A stretch of 26,924 nucleotides of DNA from JAVVPO01 sp036655715 (GCA_036655715.1 JAVVPO010000026.1:1-26924), one strand, 5' to 3'; counted from the first letter of the stretch, positions 1 to 6,447 are shown. Notes: a model not told the origin generated them from the sequence alone. Translations and numbers: made by a program.

Positions 1-302
1 GAAGGCTTATCTAATCTTCCTACTGGAAAGATATATTCTGGGTAATCCATAAAATCAATAATATTCCCCTCAACATCCTTTGCTGCTGTACAAGTAATAC
101 CCACGGGTTTATTAAGTACAATATAAATCTTTTCTTTTTCTACTATAGGTTTTTGATCTACAAGGATTTCATCCTCTTCTTCAACCCATTGCCCAGGTAT
201 ACAAAGCTTTCCATTTACTATTACTCTATTTTCTTCAATTAGCTGATTCGCTTGTTTTCTTGAGCAAATTCCTTTATTGCTAAGCATCTTATTAATTCTC
301 AT
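1..302 (-). CDS. rluF: RluF-type 23S rRNA pseudouridine synthase (N-terminal part, runs off the window)
   Basis: The first 100 residues of an RsuA/RluF-family pseudouridine synthase, which isomerises a uridine in 23S rRNA. Residues 1-45 form an S4 RNA-binding domain (MRINKMLSNKGICSRKQANQ..., then VNGK). It is followed by the family's NKPVGITCT strand and the catalytic loop FPVGRLDKPS, whose Asp is the nucleophile of the family. The spacing NIIDFMDYPEYIFPVGRLDK follows the RluF subfamily better than RluB or RsuA, from memory. The start at 302 has an AGGAG site about 9 bases upstream. The reading frame is open to base 1, so the C-terminal catalytic half lies outside the window. No promoter was recognised with confidence upstream. 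Confidence 0.85.
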   Translation of the reverse strand, partial: MRINKMLSNKGICSRKQANQLIEENRVIVNGKLCIPGQWVEEEDEILVDQKPIVEKEKIYIVLNKPVGITCTAAKDVEGNIIDFMDYPEYIFPVGRLDKP

Positions 303-620
303 ATAAATTTTTCTCCTATTAAAAAAAGCTCTGCATATTTAAAATGATTTATATCTTTTTTATTCCTGCAAATCTCTTTACTTATTGCCATTAGTTCTTT
401 CTACTTTTCTATTTTCAAATTATCTTTTATTGAAAACTTCTATTAAAAGACTCTTTTTCTATTGCAAGTTGAATAATCTTTTTCTTCTTTTCTTTCATCA
501 CTAACATATTGCATAGTAGACTACTTTATACTAATTACTCTTATTAATTAAAATAACTAGCAAAATTCTTTGTTTATACAATTTATCCAAAAAACATAAT
601 GAATCAAATAAAAGTTAGGG
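303..620. other. AT-rich gene-free stretch, nothing recognised
   Basis: Between the rluF start and the small-RNA promoter the sequence is very AT-rich, with stops in all frames. The only open stretches are tiny minus-strand ones, such as a 30-codon ORF at 299-391 whose stop overlaps the rluF start codon; it has no good ribosome binding site. It presumably holds the rluF promoter, but I could not fix its position. Confidence 0.4.
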
Positions 621-649
621 CAGACTTCATTCATCAACATTGTTATAAT
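621..649 (+). promoter_or_regulatory. Putative extended -10 sigma-A promoter of the small RNA
   Basis: TATAAT at 644-649 is preceded by TGT (641-643), an extended -10. Seventeen bases upstream, CAGACT (621-626) keeps the GAC core of a -35 box but is otherwise weak. Transcription would start near 655-657, exactly at the first hairpin of the RNA candidate. Confidence 0.5.
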
Positions 650-654
650 GAACT

Positions 655-760
655 TGTAACTTCCCCCAGATGTTACAGCAAATATTAAATTTATTTGCTA
701 CCCCTAGAATAAAATACCTTCTCTCAAGGAAGAAAGGCCCGTTGTCTTTCTTCTTTTTTT
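655..760 (+). ncRNA. Candidate small regulatory RNA with C-rich loops
   Basis: A compact unit with no ORF. Hairpin 1 pairs TGTAAC (655-660) with GTTACA (672-677) around the 11-nt loop TTCCCCCAGAT. Hairpin 2 pairs AGCAAATA (677-684) with TATTTGCT (692-699). A single-stranded linker with ACCCCTAGA (700-708) follows, then a terminator hairpin GAAGAAAG/CTTTCTTC (729-736 / 746-753) and seven T's. With the promoter at 644-649 the transcript would be about 105 nt. Exposed C-runs like these are typical of Firmicute sRNAs that pair with G-rich Shine-Dalgarno sites (RsaE/RoxS style), but I do not recognise this RNA as a member of a named family. It could also be a leftover leader; the gene on its right is on the opposite strand, so it is not a 5' UTR of any gene seen here. 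Confidence 0.5.
728..760 (+). terminator. Intrinsic terminator of the small RNA candidate
   Basis: An 8-bp stem (729-736 with 746-753) around a 9-nt loop is followed directly by TTTTTTT (754-760). No plus-strand protein gene precedes it, which is why the upstream 100 bases were examined as an RNA gene. Confidence 0.7.
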
Positions 761-778
761 GTCCTTTAATTTTATAAC

Positions 779-818
779 ACAAAAAAGTCCTATGCATTCT
801 TTAACTCATAGGACTTTT
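779..818 (-). terminator. Terminator of the TPR gene
   Basis: A perfect 12-bp stem AAAAGTCCTATG (783-794) / CATAGGACTTTT (807-818) lies just after the stop codon of the minus-strand TPR gene. On the minus strand the stem is followed by a run of T's. Confidence 0.8.
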
Positions 819-824
819 ACCTTT

Positions 825-1814
825 TTAATTGTCTTTTAAAATAATTTTATAAATCCCCTTAATAGCTGGATTTTTCCTATCTAGCTTATCAGCCATCTCT
901 ATATCTTTTAGAGCCTTTTCTCTATCACCCTTTATAAAATACACTAGTGCACGTTCTGAAATAGCATGTGCATCTTTAGGTCTTCTAGTCAGATACTCAT
1001 TATAATGCTCTAATGATTCTTCATACTCTTTTTTACTTGCATAGATAAATCCTAAACAATAGTGAGCTAAATCTGCATCTGTATCTAAAGAAAGGACTTT
1101 ATGATAAAGTTCCTGCGCCTCGTTATACATCTTTAAACTCATGAGTACACTTGCCTTGCATTCATAGCCGAGTGTCTCCTCTGGCTCTTCTTGTATCGCC
1201 TTATTAAAGCATCTAATAGCTTTAGCATATGAGTCTTTAGCTAAGAATTCATCTGCTTTATGGAAATAACGCTCATAGTCCATATTGATAGAAAGCACAC
1301 CCTCTAAATGGCTTTGTAATAAAACAATATTCATTTGATCGCCACCATAGCTATGTATATACGCTGCAAGTTCACTTGCTCTTGTTCTATCCATATCCAT
1401 TGTAATAGATGCTTCTACTTCATTAACTATAAAACGTCTTTCCTCTACAGGTAATAAAAGTGCTTTTTCAGCCTTTCCTACAATACTATATGTTTTTTCA
1501 GTACGTTCACTATCTACAGTGAGTTCCTTGATTGCATTTCTATAAACTGTTGCATCCTTATACCACCCAATAATACAGTTTTCACCTTGCTTATTAGGAG
1601 CTAGCCAAACTACGGTAACACCTTCTGCTTTATCATCATCAGCTGTTACATCTTCTATATTTTCAATGGCAATCTCAGATAAACCTTCTCCATAGCCATA
1701 ATAGTATCCATTTGCATTTTGAAAATTGTACCCACATAATGGAACGATTTTCTCTTCATCCCCTTCGCCTACATAATATTTCATCCAATCCGTTGTCACA
1801 AATATTATTTTCAT
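825..1814 (-). CDS. TPR-repeat protein with an uncharacterised N-terminal domain
   Basis: A 329-residue cytoplasmic protein with no signal peptide or membrane segment. Residues about 180-318 form three to four tetratricopeptide repeats (for example FHKADEFLAKDSYAKAIRC and YNEAQELYHKVLSLD), helical hairpins that normally bind other proteins. Residues 1-110 form a separate, probably beta-rich domain rich in Tyr, Trp and Gly, with GYYYGYGEG near 36-44 and a block GVTVVWLAPN...IIGWYKDATVYRN at 65-93. A similar 'VVW...GWYKNATVYR' block is, from memory, found next to HNH-type nuclease domains in other proteins; here no nuclease motif follows. The start at 1814 is chosen over 1841 because AGGAG lies 8 bases before it. 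It is a single-gene unit with its own terminator. The function is unknown; a scaffold or ligand-reading role is only a guess. Confidence 0.75.
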   Translation of the reverse strand: MKIIFVTTDWMKYYVGEGDEEKIVPLCGYNFQNANGYYYGYGEGLSEIAIENIEDVTADDDKAEGVTVVWLAPNKQGENCIIGWYKDATVYRNAIKELTVDSERTEKTYSIVGKAEKALLLPVEERRFIVNEVEASITMDMDRTRASELAAYIHSYGGDQMNIVLLQSHLEGVLSINMDYERYFHKADEFLAKDSYAKAIRCFNKAIQEEPEETLGYECKASVLMSLKMYNEAQELYHKVLSLDTDADLAHYCLGFIYASKKEYEESLEHYNEYLTRRPKDAHAISERALVYFIKGDREKALKDIEMADKLDRKNPAIKGIYKIILKDN

Positions 1815-1892
1815 TCGATTGTCTCCTATCTTAAGTCGCATTATGCTAGTATTATATAATAGATAAACCTTCTTAATCTATAGTGGATATGC

Positions 1893-2879
1893 CTAATTAT
1901 CAGCCGGGAATACTATGCCATTTTCCCTTCTAACCGCTTCTAGTACCGTCATTACTTCTCTCATGAGTTCATAAGAATAAATTTTTGATTCTCTCTTTTC
2001 ACTTTTCAACGTCTCTACAAACTCTTTTATTTCATAGTACATAGGCATATACTGCCTCTTTGGTGTTATATCTTGTATTTCTTCCCCATTGCCTTTAACT
2101 CTTTCTAGCTTATCTGGGCTAGAAATACGGTGAATAATCAAACTACCTTCTTCTCCCATAATCTCACTTGCTATAAAAGATGCATTAATCTTAGAGTAAA
2201 TAAGCGTAACCTCAAATCCCTCATAAGCTAATATGATACTTCCAGCTCCATCTACGCCGCTCTCTAGTCTAGTGACTTGGCTTTTGATACTTTTAGGTGT
2301 TCCAAATAAAGCCACACAAGGATAGACGCAATATACCCCTATGTCCATCAATGCTCCTGCACTAAATTCAGGGTTAAATATATTCGGCATTTCCCCTTTT
2401 TTATAAGCATTATACTTGGAGGAATACTGACAAAAATTAAATACGACTTGTCTAATAGGGCCTATTTCATCTTTATTTTTCTTAATCTTCTCAAATATAG
2501 GCATAGACAAACTTTTCACCGCTTCTATAAGTAAGACATTATACGCTTTAGCCTTTTCAATCAAGATATCTAACTCTTTCAGGTTAGATGTTATAGCCTT
2601 TTCACAGATTACATGCTTACCTTTTTTGATAGCTAATAAAGCTTGCTCAAAGTGCATGGCATTAGGTGATCCTATATAAACAGCATCCACTTTACCACTC
2701 ATCAGCATTTGTTCATAATCTGAAAATACATCCTTTATATCATTTTCTTTTGCAAATTTCTCCCCTGTTTCTTCATTTCTAGAATAAATAGCAGTTACTT
2801 CCACTTCCAAAATATCTTGAGCTGCTTTTATAAACTCTGCTGAAATCCAACTTGTTCCTATGATTCCGAATTTTATCAT
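1893..2879 (-). CDS. Gfo/Idh/MocA-family NAD(P)-dependent oxidoreductase
   Basis: A 328-residue cytoplasmic dehydrogenase. The N-terminal Rossmann fold starts MIKFGIIGTSWISAEF, with the GxxGxxxxxx nucleotide-binding loop at 5-12. The family's EKP catalytic signature appears as CEKAITS, with Lys94 kept but Pro replaced by Ala. The C-terminal substrate domain contains SAGALMDIGVYCVYP near residue 175, the position where family members carry the D-x-G-x-H/Y catalytic residues; here Tyr stands in place of His. Such enzymes oxidise or reduce sugars, inositols or dihydrodiols; the substrate cannot be read from the sequence. The start at 2879 is preferred over 2894 because the AGGAGG site lies inside the longer version, 6 bases before this ATG. 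It may follow the TPR gene in no operon: the two are on the same strand, but this one is upstream by 79 bases. Confidence 0.88.
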   Translation of the reverse strand: MIKFGIIGTSWISAEFIKAAQDILEVEVTAIYSRNEETGEKFAKENDIKDVFSDYEQMLMSGKVDAVYIGSPNAMHFEQALLAIKKGKHVICEKAITSNLKELDILIEKAKAYNVLLIEAVKSLSMPIFEKIKKNKDEIGPIRQVVFNFCQYSSKYNAYKKGEMPNIFNPEFSAGALMDIGVYCVYPCVALFGTPKSIKSQVTRLESGVDGAGSIILAYEGFEVTLIYSKINASFIASEIMGEEGSLIIHRISSPDKLERVKGNGEEIQDITPKRQYMPMYYEIKEFVETLKSEKRESKIYSYELMREVMTVLEAVRRENGIVFPADN

Positions 2880-2992
2880 ACCCAACCTCCTCATATATTA
2901 TTAATATTATTTTACTACACTTTATTTTTTTATTCTAATAAATTTTCTATTTTTTAACTTTTTATGTAATTTTTCTTTTGCTTCACCTTATC

Positions 2993-3022
2993 TCATAGAA
3001 TTTCTTTTTTGGTGGCACACTA
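2993..3022 (+). promoter_or_regulatory. Possible forespore (sigma-F/sigma-G) promoter of pdaA
   Basis: TCATA (2993-2997) resembles the GYATA/GYATR -35 element of the forespore sigma factors. TGGCACACTA (3013-3022) matches the sigma-F -10 pattern GGNNANAHTR at all but one position and contains CACACTA, one base off the sigma-G pattern CATNHTA. The spacers are 15 (sigma-F) or 18 (sigma-G). Bacillus subtilis pdaA is sigma-G controlled, which fits. No good TTGACA/TATAAT pair was seen. Confidence 0.4.
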
Positions 3023-3062
3023 TAAATATATAAGGACTTGAAATGGAAAGAGAGGTTTTATT

Positions 3063-3839
3063 ATGCTCAAAAAAAGAGCTTATCAAATAGCTATTCCGCT
3101 ATTAGCTATTCTTCTATTTTTCTCTACGCAAGCTAGCAGTTTAGCTCATTTGGATAATACAAAAGTTGATTGGTGGTTAGTAAGAGGGAAAGAACATACA
3201 ACGCCTCGTGTCAACGACACTTTGAAATTCGACTTTAAAACTTACGATGCTTACTATGTAGGTGATACTTCTAGATCTGTTCTTTATCTTACCTTTGATG
3301 AAGGATATGAAAAGGGATATACCCCTGCTATTTTAGATACGCTAAAAGCAAATGATGTTAAAGCTATCTTTTTTGTTACTTATCCCTATTTAAATACTAA
3401 TCCAGACCTTATTAAACGTATGATATCCGAAGGTCACATTGTTGCTAACCATTCAAACCATCACCCTTCAATGCCGGGGTATACTGGTGATGAATCTAAG
3501 TTTAATCGTGAATTTCAAGATGTAGAGGATAAGTACAAAGAAATTACAGGACAAGAAATGGTTAAGCTTTTCCGTCCGCCAATGGGCCATTACTCTGAAA
3601 AATCTCTTGCTATGACTAAAAATCTAGGCTATAAAACTGTTTTTTGGAGTTTTGCTTACTCTGATTATAATGTAGATAAACAACCAAGCCATGCCAGTGC
3701 CCAAAAAATCATATTAGATAATCTTCATAACGGCTCGATTGTTCTGCTTCATGCTGTATCTAAAACTAATACCGAGATATTGGATGGTATTCTTAAAGAA
3801 GCCAAAAATCAAGGTTATACTTTTGAACTTTTTAGTTAA
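3063..3839 (+). CDS. pdaA: Polysaccharide deacetylase, PdaA type (muramic-lactam synthesis for spore cortex)
   Basis: A 258-residue exported NodB-homology deacetylase. PdaA removes the acetyl group from MurNAc left bare by CwlD, so that the muramic delta-lactam of spore cortex can form. Residues 7-28 are a hydrophobic signal/anchor segment. Catalytic motifs in order: LTFDEGYEKGYTP (Asp79), NHSNHHP (His130 and His134, metal ligands), RPPMG (Arg171), and LLHAVS (His230). The second acidic position of classic deacetylases (TFDD) is Glu80, and the GYE[KN]GYTP continuation is diagnostic for the PdaA branch. The start at 3063 has AGAGAGG 7 bases upstream. It is a single gene ending in a terminator shared with the convergent SLH gene. 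Forespore expression is suggested by the upstream promoter-like sequence. Confidence 0.9.
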   Translation: MLKKRAYQIAIPLLAILLFFSTQASSLAHLDNTKVDWWLVRGKEHTTPRVNDTLKFDFKTYDAYYVGDTSRSVLYLTFDEGYEKGYTPAILDTLKANDVKAIFFVTYPYLNTNPDLIKRMISEGHIVANHSNHHPSMPGYTGDESKFNREFQDVEDKYKEITGQEMVKLFRPPMGHYSEKSLAMTKNLGYKTVFWSFAYSDYNVDKQPSHASAQKIILDNLHNGSIVLLHAVSKTNTEILDGILKEAKNQGYTFELFS

Positions 3840-3859
3840 TCTAAATATAATACATCACA

Positions 3860-3890
3860 AAAGAGGCTATCCACTTAGGATAACCTCTTT
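3860..3890. terminator. Shared bidirectional terminator between pdaA and the SLH gene
   Basis: AAAGAGGCTATCC (3860-3872) pairs with GGATAACCTCTTT (3878-3890), one internal mismatch, with A/T tails on both sides. It lies between two convergent stop codons. Confidence 0.75.
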
Positions 3891-3898
3891 ACTATCTT

Positions 3899-4681
3899 CT
3901 AGTTTTTATGTGTATGTTCAACAGCTGCAAATAAAATGTCTTGATATGCCCAATGTGAAGATGTTAAATCACTAAACATATTAGCAATTTTTGCATCACT
4001 ACAATCTCTACTAAATACCTTGTTTAAACTCGTAACAGCTTCTGCTCTTGTTAAGTATTTATCTGCCTCAAACACTCTACCCTCTTCTAGTACATAGCCA
4101 TTCATATATCCAGCCACACTCACGGCTTCTATACTCTTAGCAGCCCAGTGGTTAGTATTTAAATCCCTATAAGTTTGAGGGCTTTTACCTTTAAGATTTT
4201 GAACTTTAGCTATCATACTTGCCATCTCACCTCTTGTAACAGGCTCATAAGGTCTAAATCTTCCATCTTCATATCCTGAGATAACTCCCAATTTTTCTAA
4301 ATATCCAACATATTTATTACTATATCTTGTACCACTTATATCTTCAAAAGAAGTATTCTCTTCAGGTTCTTTACCATCTAACAATAATCTAGCAATCATT
4401 GTCGCAATTTCTTCTCTTGTTACACTTCTCTCCGCTCTAAATGTTCCATCTTCATAACCTTTAATATACGGAATATGTGTAATATTAGATTGCTCTGGTT
4501 TAACTGGCTTCTCTGGTTTAACTGGTTTCTCTGGTTTACTTGGTTTTTCTGGTACGTATATATTTTCCGGATCATCACAGTAATCATTTAAATTTGTACT
4601 TGCATACAGACTTGTATTTGCTAACATTGTTACTCCTAAAAGTGCTGTACATAATAGTGTGTTTATCTTATTAAATTTCAT
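3899..4681 (-). CDS. SLH-domain surface protein with a Lys/Pro linker
   Basis: A 260-residue secreted protein. A signal peptide (residues 1-27, cleavage near LYAS) is followed by a repetitive PEKPxKP linker (about 42-65), then three S-layer homology units. Their hallmarks are visible: GYEDGTFRAERSVTREEIATMIARLL, GYEDGRFRPYEPVTRGEMASMIAKV, and MNGYVLEEGRVFEADKYLTRAEAV in three successive blocks, ending FSDLTSSHWAYQDILFAAVEH. SLH domains bind pyruvylated secondary wall polymer, so the protein should sit on the cell wall. No catalytic domain is present: it is essentially linker plus anchor, which is short for the family. The start has GGAGG 6 bases upstream. A sigma-A promoter lies at 4723-4751. 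Confidence 0.88.
   Translation of the reverse strand: MKFNKINTLLCTALLGVTMLANTSLYASTNLNDYCDDPENIYVPEKPSKPEKPVKPEKPVKPEQSNITHIPYIKGYEDGTFRAERSVTREEIATMIARLLLDGKEPEENTSFEDISGTRYSNKYVGYLEKLGVISGYEDGRFRPYEPVTRGEMASMIAKVQNLKGKSPQTYRDLNTNHWAAKSIEAVSVAGYMNGYVLEEGRVFEADKYLTRAEAVTSLNKVFSRDCSDAKIANMFSDLTSSHWAYQDILFAAVEHTHKN
4500..4553 (-). repeat. 18-bp tandem repeat encoding KPEKPV
   Basis: About three imperfect copies of an 18-base unit (GGTTTAACTGGTTTCTCT on the plus strand) encode the Lys/Pro/Glu linker of the SLH protein. Copy number of such units commonly varies between strains. Confidence 0.7.
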
Positions 4682-4722
4682 AGGCCCTCCGCTTAATCTC
4701 CATAGTTTTAGAACTAGATCAA

Positions 4723-4751
4723 ATTATACCCACCCCTTGACAAAAAGTCTA
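4723..4751 (-). promoter_or_regulatory. Sigma-A promoter of the SLH gene
   Basis: On the minus strand: TAGACT (4746-4751), 17-base spacer, TATAAT (4723-4728). The -35 matches 4 of 6 and the -10 is perfect. The transcript would have a leader of about 35 bases. Confidence 0.6.
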
Positions 4752-4883
4752 TAATTTCACAGTAATTACAATTTATTACCAACGCCTCTTGTCCTTAATT
4801 CTTTTTTATCTCTTTTTATTTAACTTTTTTCGAATTTTGTCATATATTATAAGGTATATCAACTTATGAAAGAAGGTAATTTT

Positions 4884-5174
4884 ATGGCTAGACCTCTCAT
4901 TATTAACTATTCTCCAGCTACTGTCGGCATCAACGAACACTTTATCATTCAGCTTGATGAAGAACCTTTTCAAAACTGTCTTTGGGAAGTTACTCCTCCT
5001 CCCAATGTTCAGCTAATTAATACCAATCGTTCCTTCCGTAGTTCTATAGATATTCGTACATGGGAGTTTGTCATCTTGACTTCTGGAACTCATCAACTCG
5101 AATTTCGCTATCGTAAACAATGTTGCAATCACAGAGTTATGAAATCAGTTGTTTACACTATAACCACTATGTAA
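4884..5174 (+). CDS. Small beta-rich protein, chagasin (I42)-like layout with altered loops
   Basis: A 96-residue protein with no signal peptide. Its pattern of strands resembles the chagasin/ICP family of cysteine-protease inhibitors: V-GINEHFIIQLDE, LWEVTPPPNVQLI, RTWEFVILTSGTHQLEFRYR, VVYTITT. The three family loops that enter the protease active site are not kept: the NPTTGY loop is EPFQNC (27-32), the GxGG loop is absent, and RPW is RKQCC (77-81). The protein instead has Cys32, Cys80, Cys81 and His83 at or near those loops. The start at 4884 is chosen because GAAGG lies 7 bases before it; an ATG 18 bases earlier lacks a site. It is a single gene ending in a strong terminator. I treat the family link as tentative, and inhibitor activity as unlikely. 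Confidence 0.7.
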   Translation: MARPLIINYSPATVGINEHFIIQLDEEPFQNCLWEVTPPPNVQLINTNRSFRSSIDIRTWEFVILTSGTHQLEFRYRKQCCNHRVMKSVVYTITTM

Positions 5175-5195
5175 TTTACTCATTCTTTCTCTCCA

Positions 5196-5256
5196 AATTA
5201 TAAAAATAGGTTATACCTTAGACTTTTCATTTCAGGTATAACCTATTTTTATAATT
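5196..5256. terminator. Long perfect bidirectional terminator
   Basis: A perfect 23-bp inverted repeat (5196-5218 with 5234-5256) around a 15-base loop lies between the convergent stops of the chagasin-like gene and the rhodanese gene. A/T-rich ends give a T-run on both strands. Confidence 0.85.
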
Positions 5257-5258
5257 TC

Positions 5259-5564
5259 TTATTTTTCATTATAGAACCAATTATTCATACCGCCTAAATC
5301 ATACAACTGCGTATACCCGAGTTCTTTAAGGACAACAGCCGCTACTTTAGTTCGTTGTCCACTTCTACAGTACAGGATAATAGGTCTATCATAATCCTCT
5401 ATCACATCTTCTATTTGATGCCCTAGTACATTTAGAGGAATAAACTCACATCCTTCAATGTGTCTTTCTTCATACTCTTCTTTTGTCCTGATATCTAGTA
5501 AAATACCATTTTGCTCCACTATTATCATTTTAGCCTCTTGCGCTGTTATGTCTTTTCCAAACAT
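5259..5564 (-). CDS. Single-domain rhodanese (sulfurtransferase)
   Basis: A 101-residue cytoplasmic rhodanese-like domain. Rhodaneses carry a persulfide on a loop cysteine and pass sulfur to acceptors such as cyanide, thiols or biosynthetic enzymes. The motifs seen are LLDIRTKEEYEERHIEGCEFIPLN (the CH2A-type LDxRxxxEYxxGHIxGA region) and the active loop YCRSGQRT with catalytic Cys66. LGYTQLYDLGGMNNW is the usual C-terminal GG-x-x-x-W block. The length is typical for PspE/GlpE-like single domains. The start at 5564 is chosen over 5591 because AGGAG lies 8 bases before it. A TATAAT at 5653-5658 (minus strand) could serve as the -10, with only a weak -35. The physiological acceptor is unknown. 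Confidence 0.9.
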   Translation of the reverse strand: MFGKDITAQEAKMIIVEQNGILLDIRTKEEYEERHIEGCEFIPLNVLGHQIEDVIEDYDRPIILYCRSGQRTKVAAVVLKELGYTQLYDLGGMNNWFYNEK

Positions 5565-5670
5565 CGTAAGTCTCCTGTCTATTTTTCCCATTTATGTCTT
5601 TTATATTAATCTATACTAACCTTATATTTGTATTTTTTATATTGCATTTTCCATTATACTTTATATCTTA

Positions 5671-5709
5671 GAAAAAATAAACTCCCCTTTAGCATCATTG
5701 CATTAGGGG
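5671..5709 (-). terminator. Imperfect terminator-like hairpin after the GT51 remnant
   Basis: On the minus strand CCCCT...GCA pairs with TGC...AGGGG around ATGA, with a 3x3 internal loop, and is followed by TTTATTTTTTC. It lies just after the last stop codon of the degenerate gene and may be the terminator that gene once used. Confidence 0.4.
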
Positions 5710-5717
5710 ATTATCTC

Positions 5718-5889
5718 TTATATAATTGATATTATCAATGTACTATATTTTAATGAAAAGTTATTACTTGCTTCTTTAATTCCCGTATTACTACCTCCAT
5801 AGTAAATGACATTTACATATAATTCTAGTATTTCTTCTTTGAGAATACTCTTCTTTTAGCTCATAAGCTACAAATAGCTTACATATTTT
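5718..5889 (-). pseudogene. Frameshifted remnant of a GT51 peptidoglycan glycosyltransferase
   Basis: No start codon and no intact frame, but conserved protein sequence is readable on the minus strand. From 5889 down to about 5842 one frame gives KICKLFVAYELKEEYS. A one-base shift near 5841 then leads to KEEILELYVNVIYYGG followed by SNTGIKEASNNF, ending at a stop at 5718-5720. This is the highly conserved middle of class A PBP/monofunctional transglycosylase domains (pattern AYELEKKYSKEEILELYLNxIYFG...GIxxAS). Upstream, a stop codon (5890-5892) closes the first frame and the terminator of mgtC intervenes. Both ends of the gene are missing, so this is a decayed fragment, not a functional gene. 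Confidence 0.75.
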
Positions 5890-5900
5890 TTATATACCTA

Positions 5901-5929
5901 ATAAAAATATCTCCTATTTCTAGGAGATA
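5901..5929 (-). terminator. Terminator of the mgtC-like gene
   Basis: TATCTCCTA (5908-5916) and TAGGAGATA (5921-5929) form a perfect 9-bp stem with a 4-base loop. On the minus strand the stem is followed by TTTTTATT. Confidence 0.75.
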
Positions 5930-5985
5930 CGTGTAAATCAATCGTAGAATTATGATGATTTAAACATCACTATTTTTATTAACAC

Positions 5986-6447
5986 CTACTCTTCTTCTAT
6001 ATACTCTTCTTCCTCTGTGCCCCCCTGCTTCTTCTGCACAACTCCCTCTAAGAGTAATATAAATTGAATACATACAACAGTTAAAATAGCTAAAGGATAC
6101 AATCCAAGCCCTATAGGTATTCCTAGAGCCCCCACCCCCCAAATACCTGCTGCTGTTGTTAAGCCATAAACTGATTTACGTTCACCTTCTTTAACAGAAT
6201 AGATGACTCCACCTGCCAAGAATCCAATACCTGTAAGAATATTAGCTAATAATCTAGAGGGGTCTATTTGTCCAAAACTATAAAATCCATAAGCCGAGGT
6301 AATAGTAAGCATAGTAGAAATAATACAAACAATAGTATGTGTTCTAACACCAGCTGGTTTACCGTGATATTTTCTTTCAAGCCCTATAATCGCACCTACA
6401 AATGTAGCTATTGCCAAACGTATGATTTGCTCTTTAATGGGTAGCAT
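5986..6447 (-). CDS. MgtC/SapB-family inner membrane protein
   Basis: A 153-residue membrane protein of the MgtC/SapB family. The N-terminal hydrophobic domain shows the family signatures IGLERKYHGKPAGVRTHTIVC (residues 22-42), LLANILTGIGFLAGGVIY and GLTTAAGIWGVGALG, forming about four to five membrane segments. The short C-terminal tail is acidic (EEEEYIEEE) and lacks the ACT-like soluble domain of true virulence MgtC, so it belongs to the shorter SapB-like group. Roles proposed for the family include adaptation to low magnesium and control of F-type ATPase; none can be assigned here. AGGAG lies 7 bases before the start, and the gene ends in its own terminator, making a monocistronic unit. 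Confidence 0.88.
   Translation of the reverse strand: MLPIKEQIIRLAIATFVGAIIGLERKYHGKPAGVRTHTIVCIISTMLTITSAYGFYSFGQIDPSRLLANILTGIGFLAGGVIYSVKEGERKSVYGLTTAAGIWGVGALGIPIGLGLYPLAILTVVCIQFILLLEGVVQKKQGGTEEEEYIEEE

Noticed and set aside
299..391. 30-codon minus-strand ORF (ATG at 391) whose TGA overlaps the rluF start codon
   Set aside because: It has no convincing ribosome binding site, no recognisable composition, and lies in AT-rich sequence where such frames are common. The overlap alone is not evidence.
3739..3975. 78-codon plus-strand frame over the pdaA end and terminator
   Set aside because: It runs out of frame through pdaA and across the terminator into the opposite-strand SLH gene.
5960..6142. 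60-codon minus-strand frame overlapping the mgtC end
   Set aside because: Out-of-frame reading of mgtC codons, no SD.
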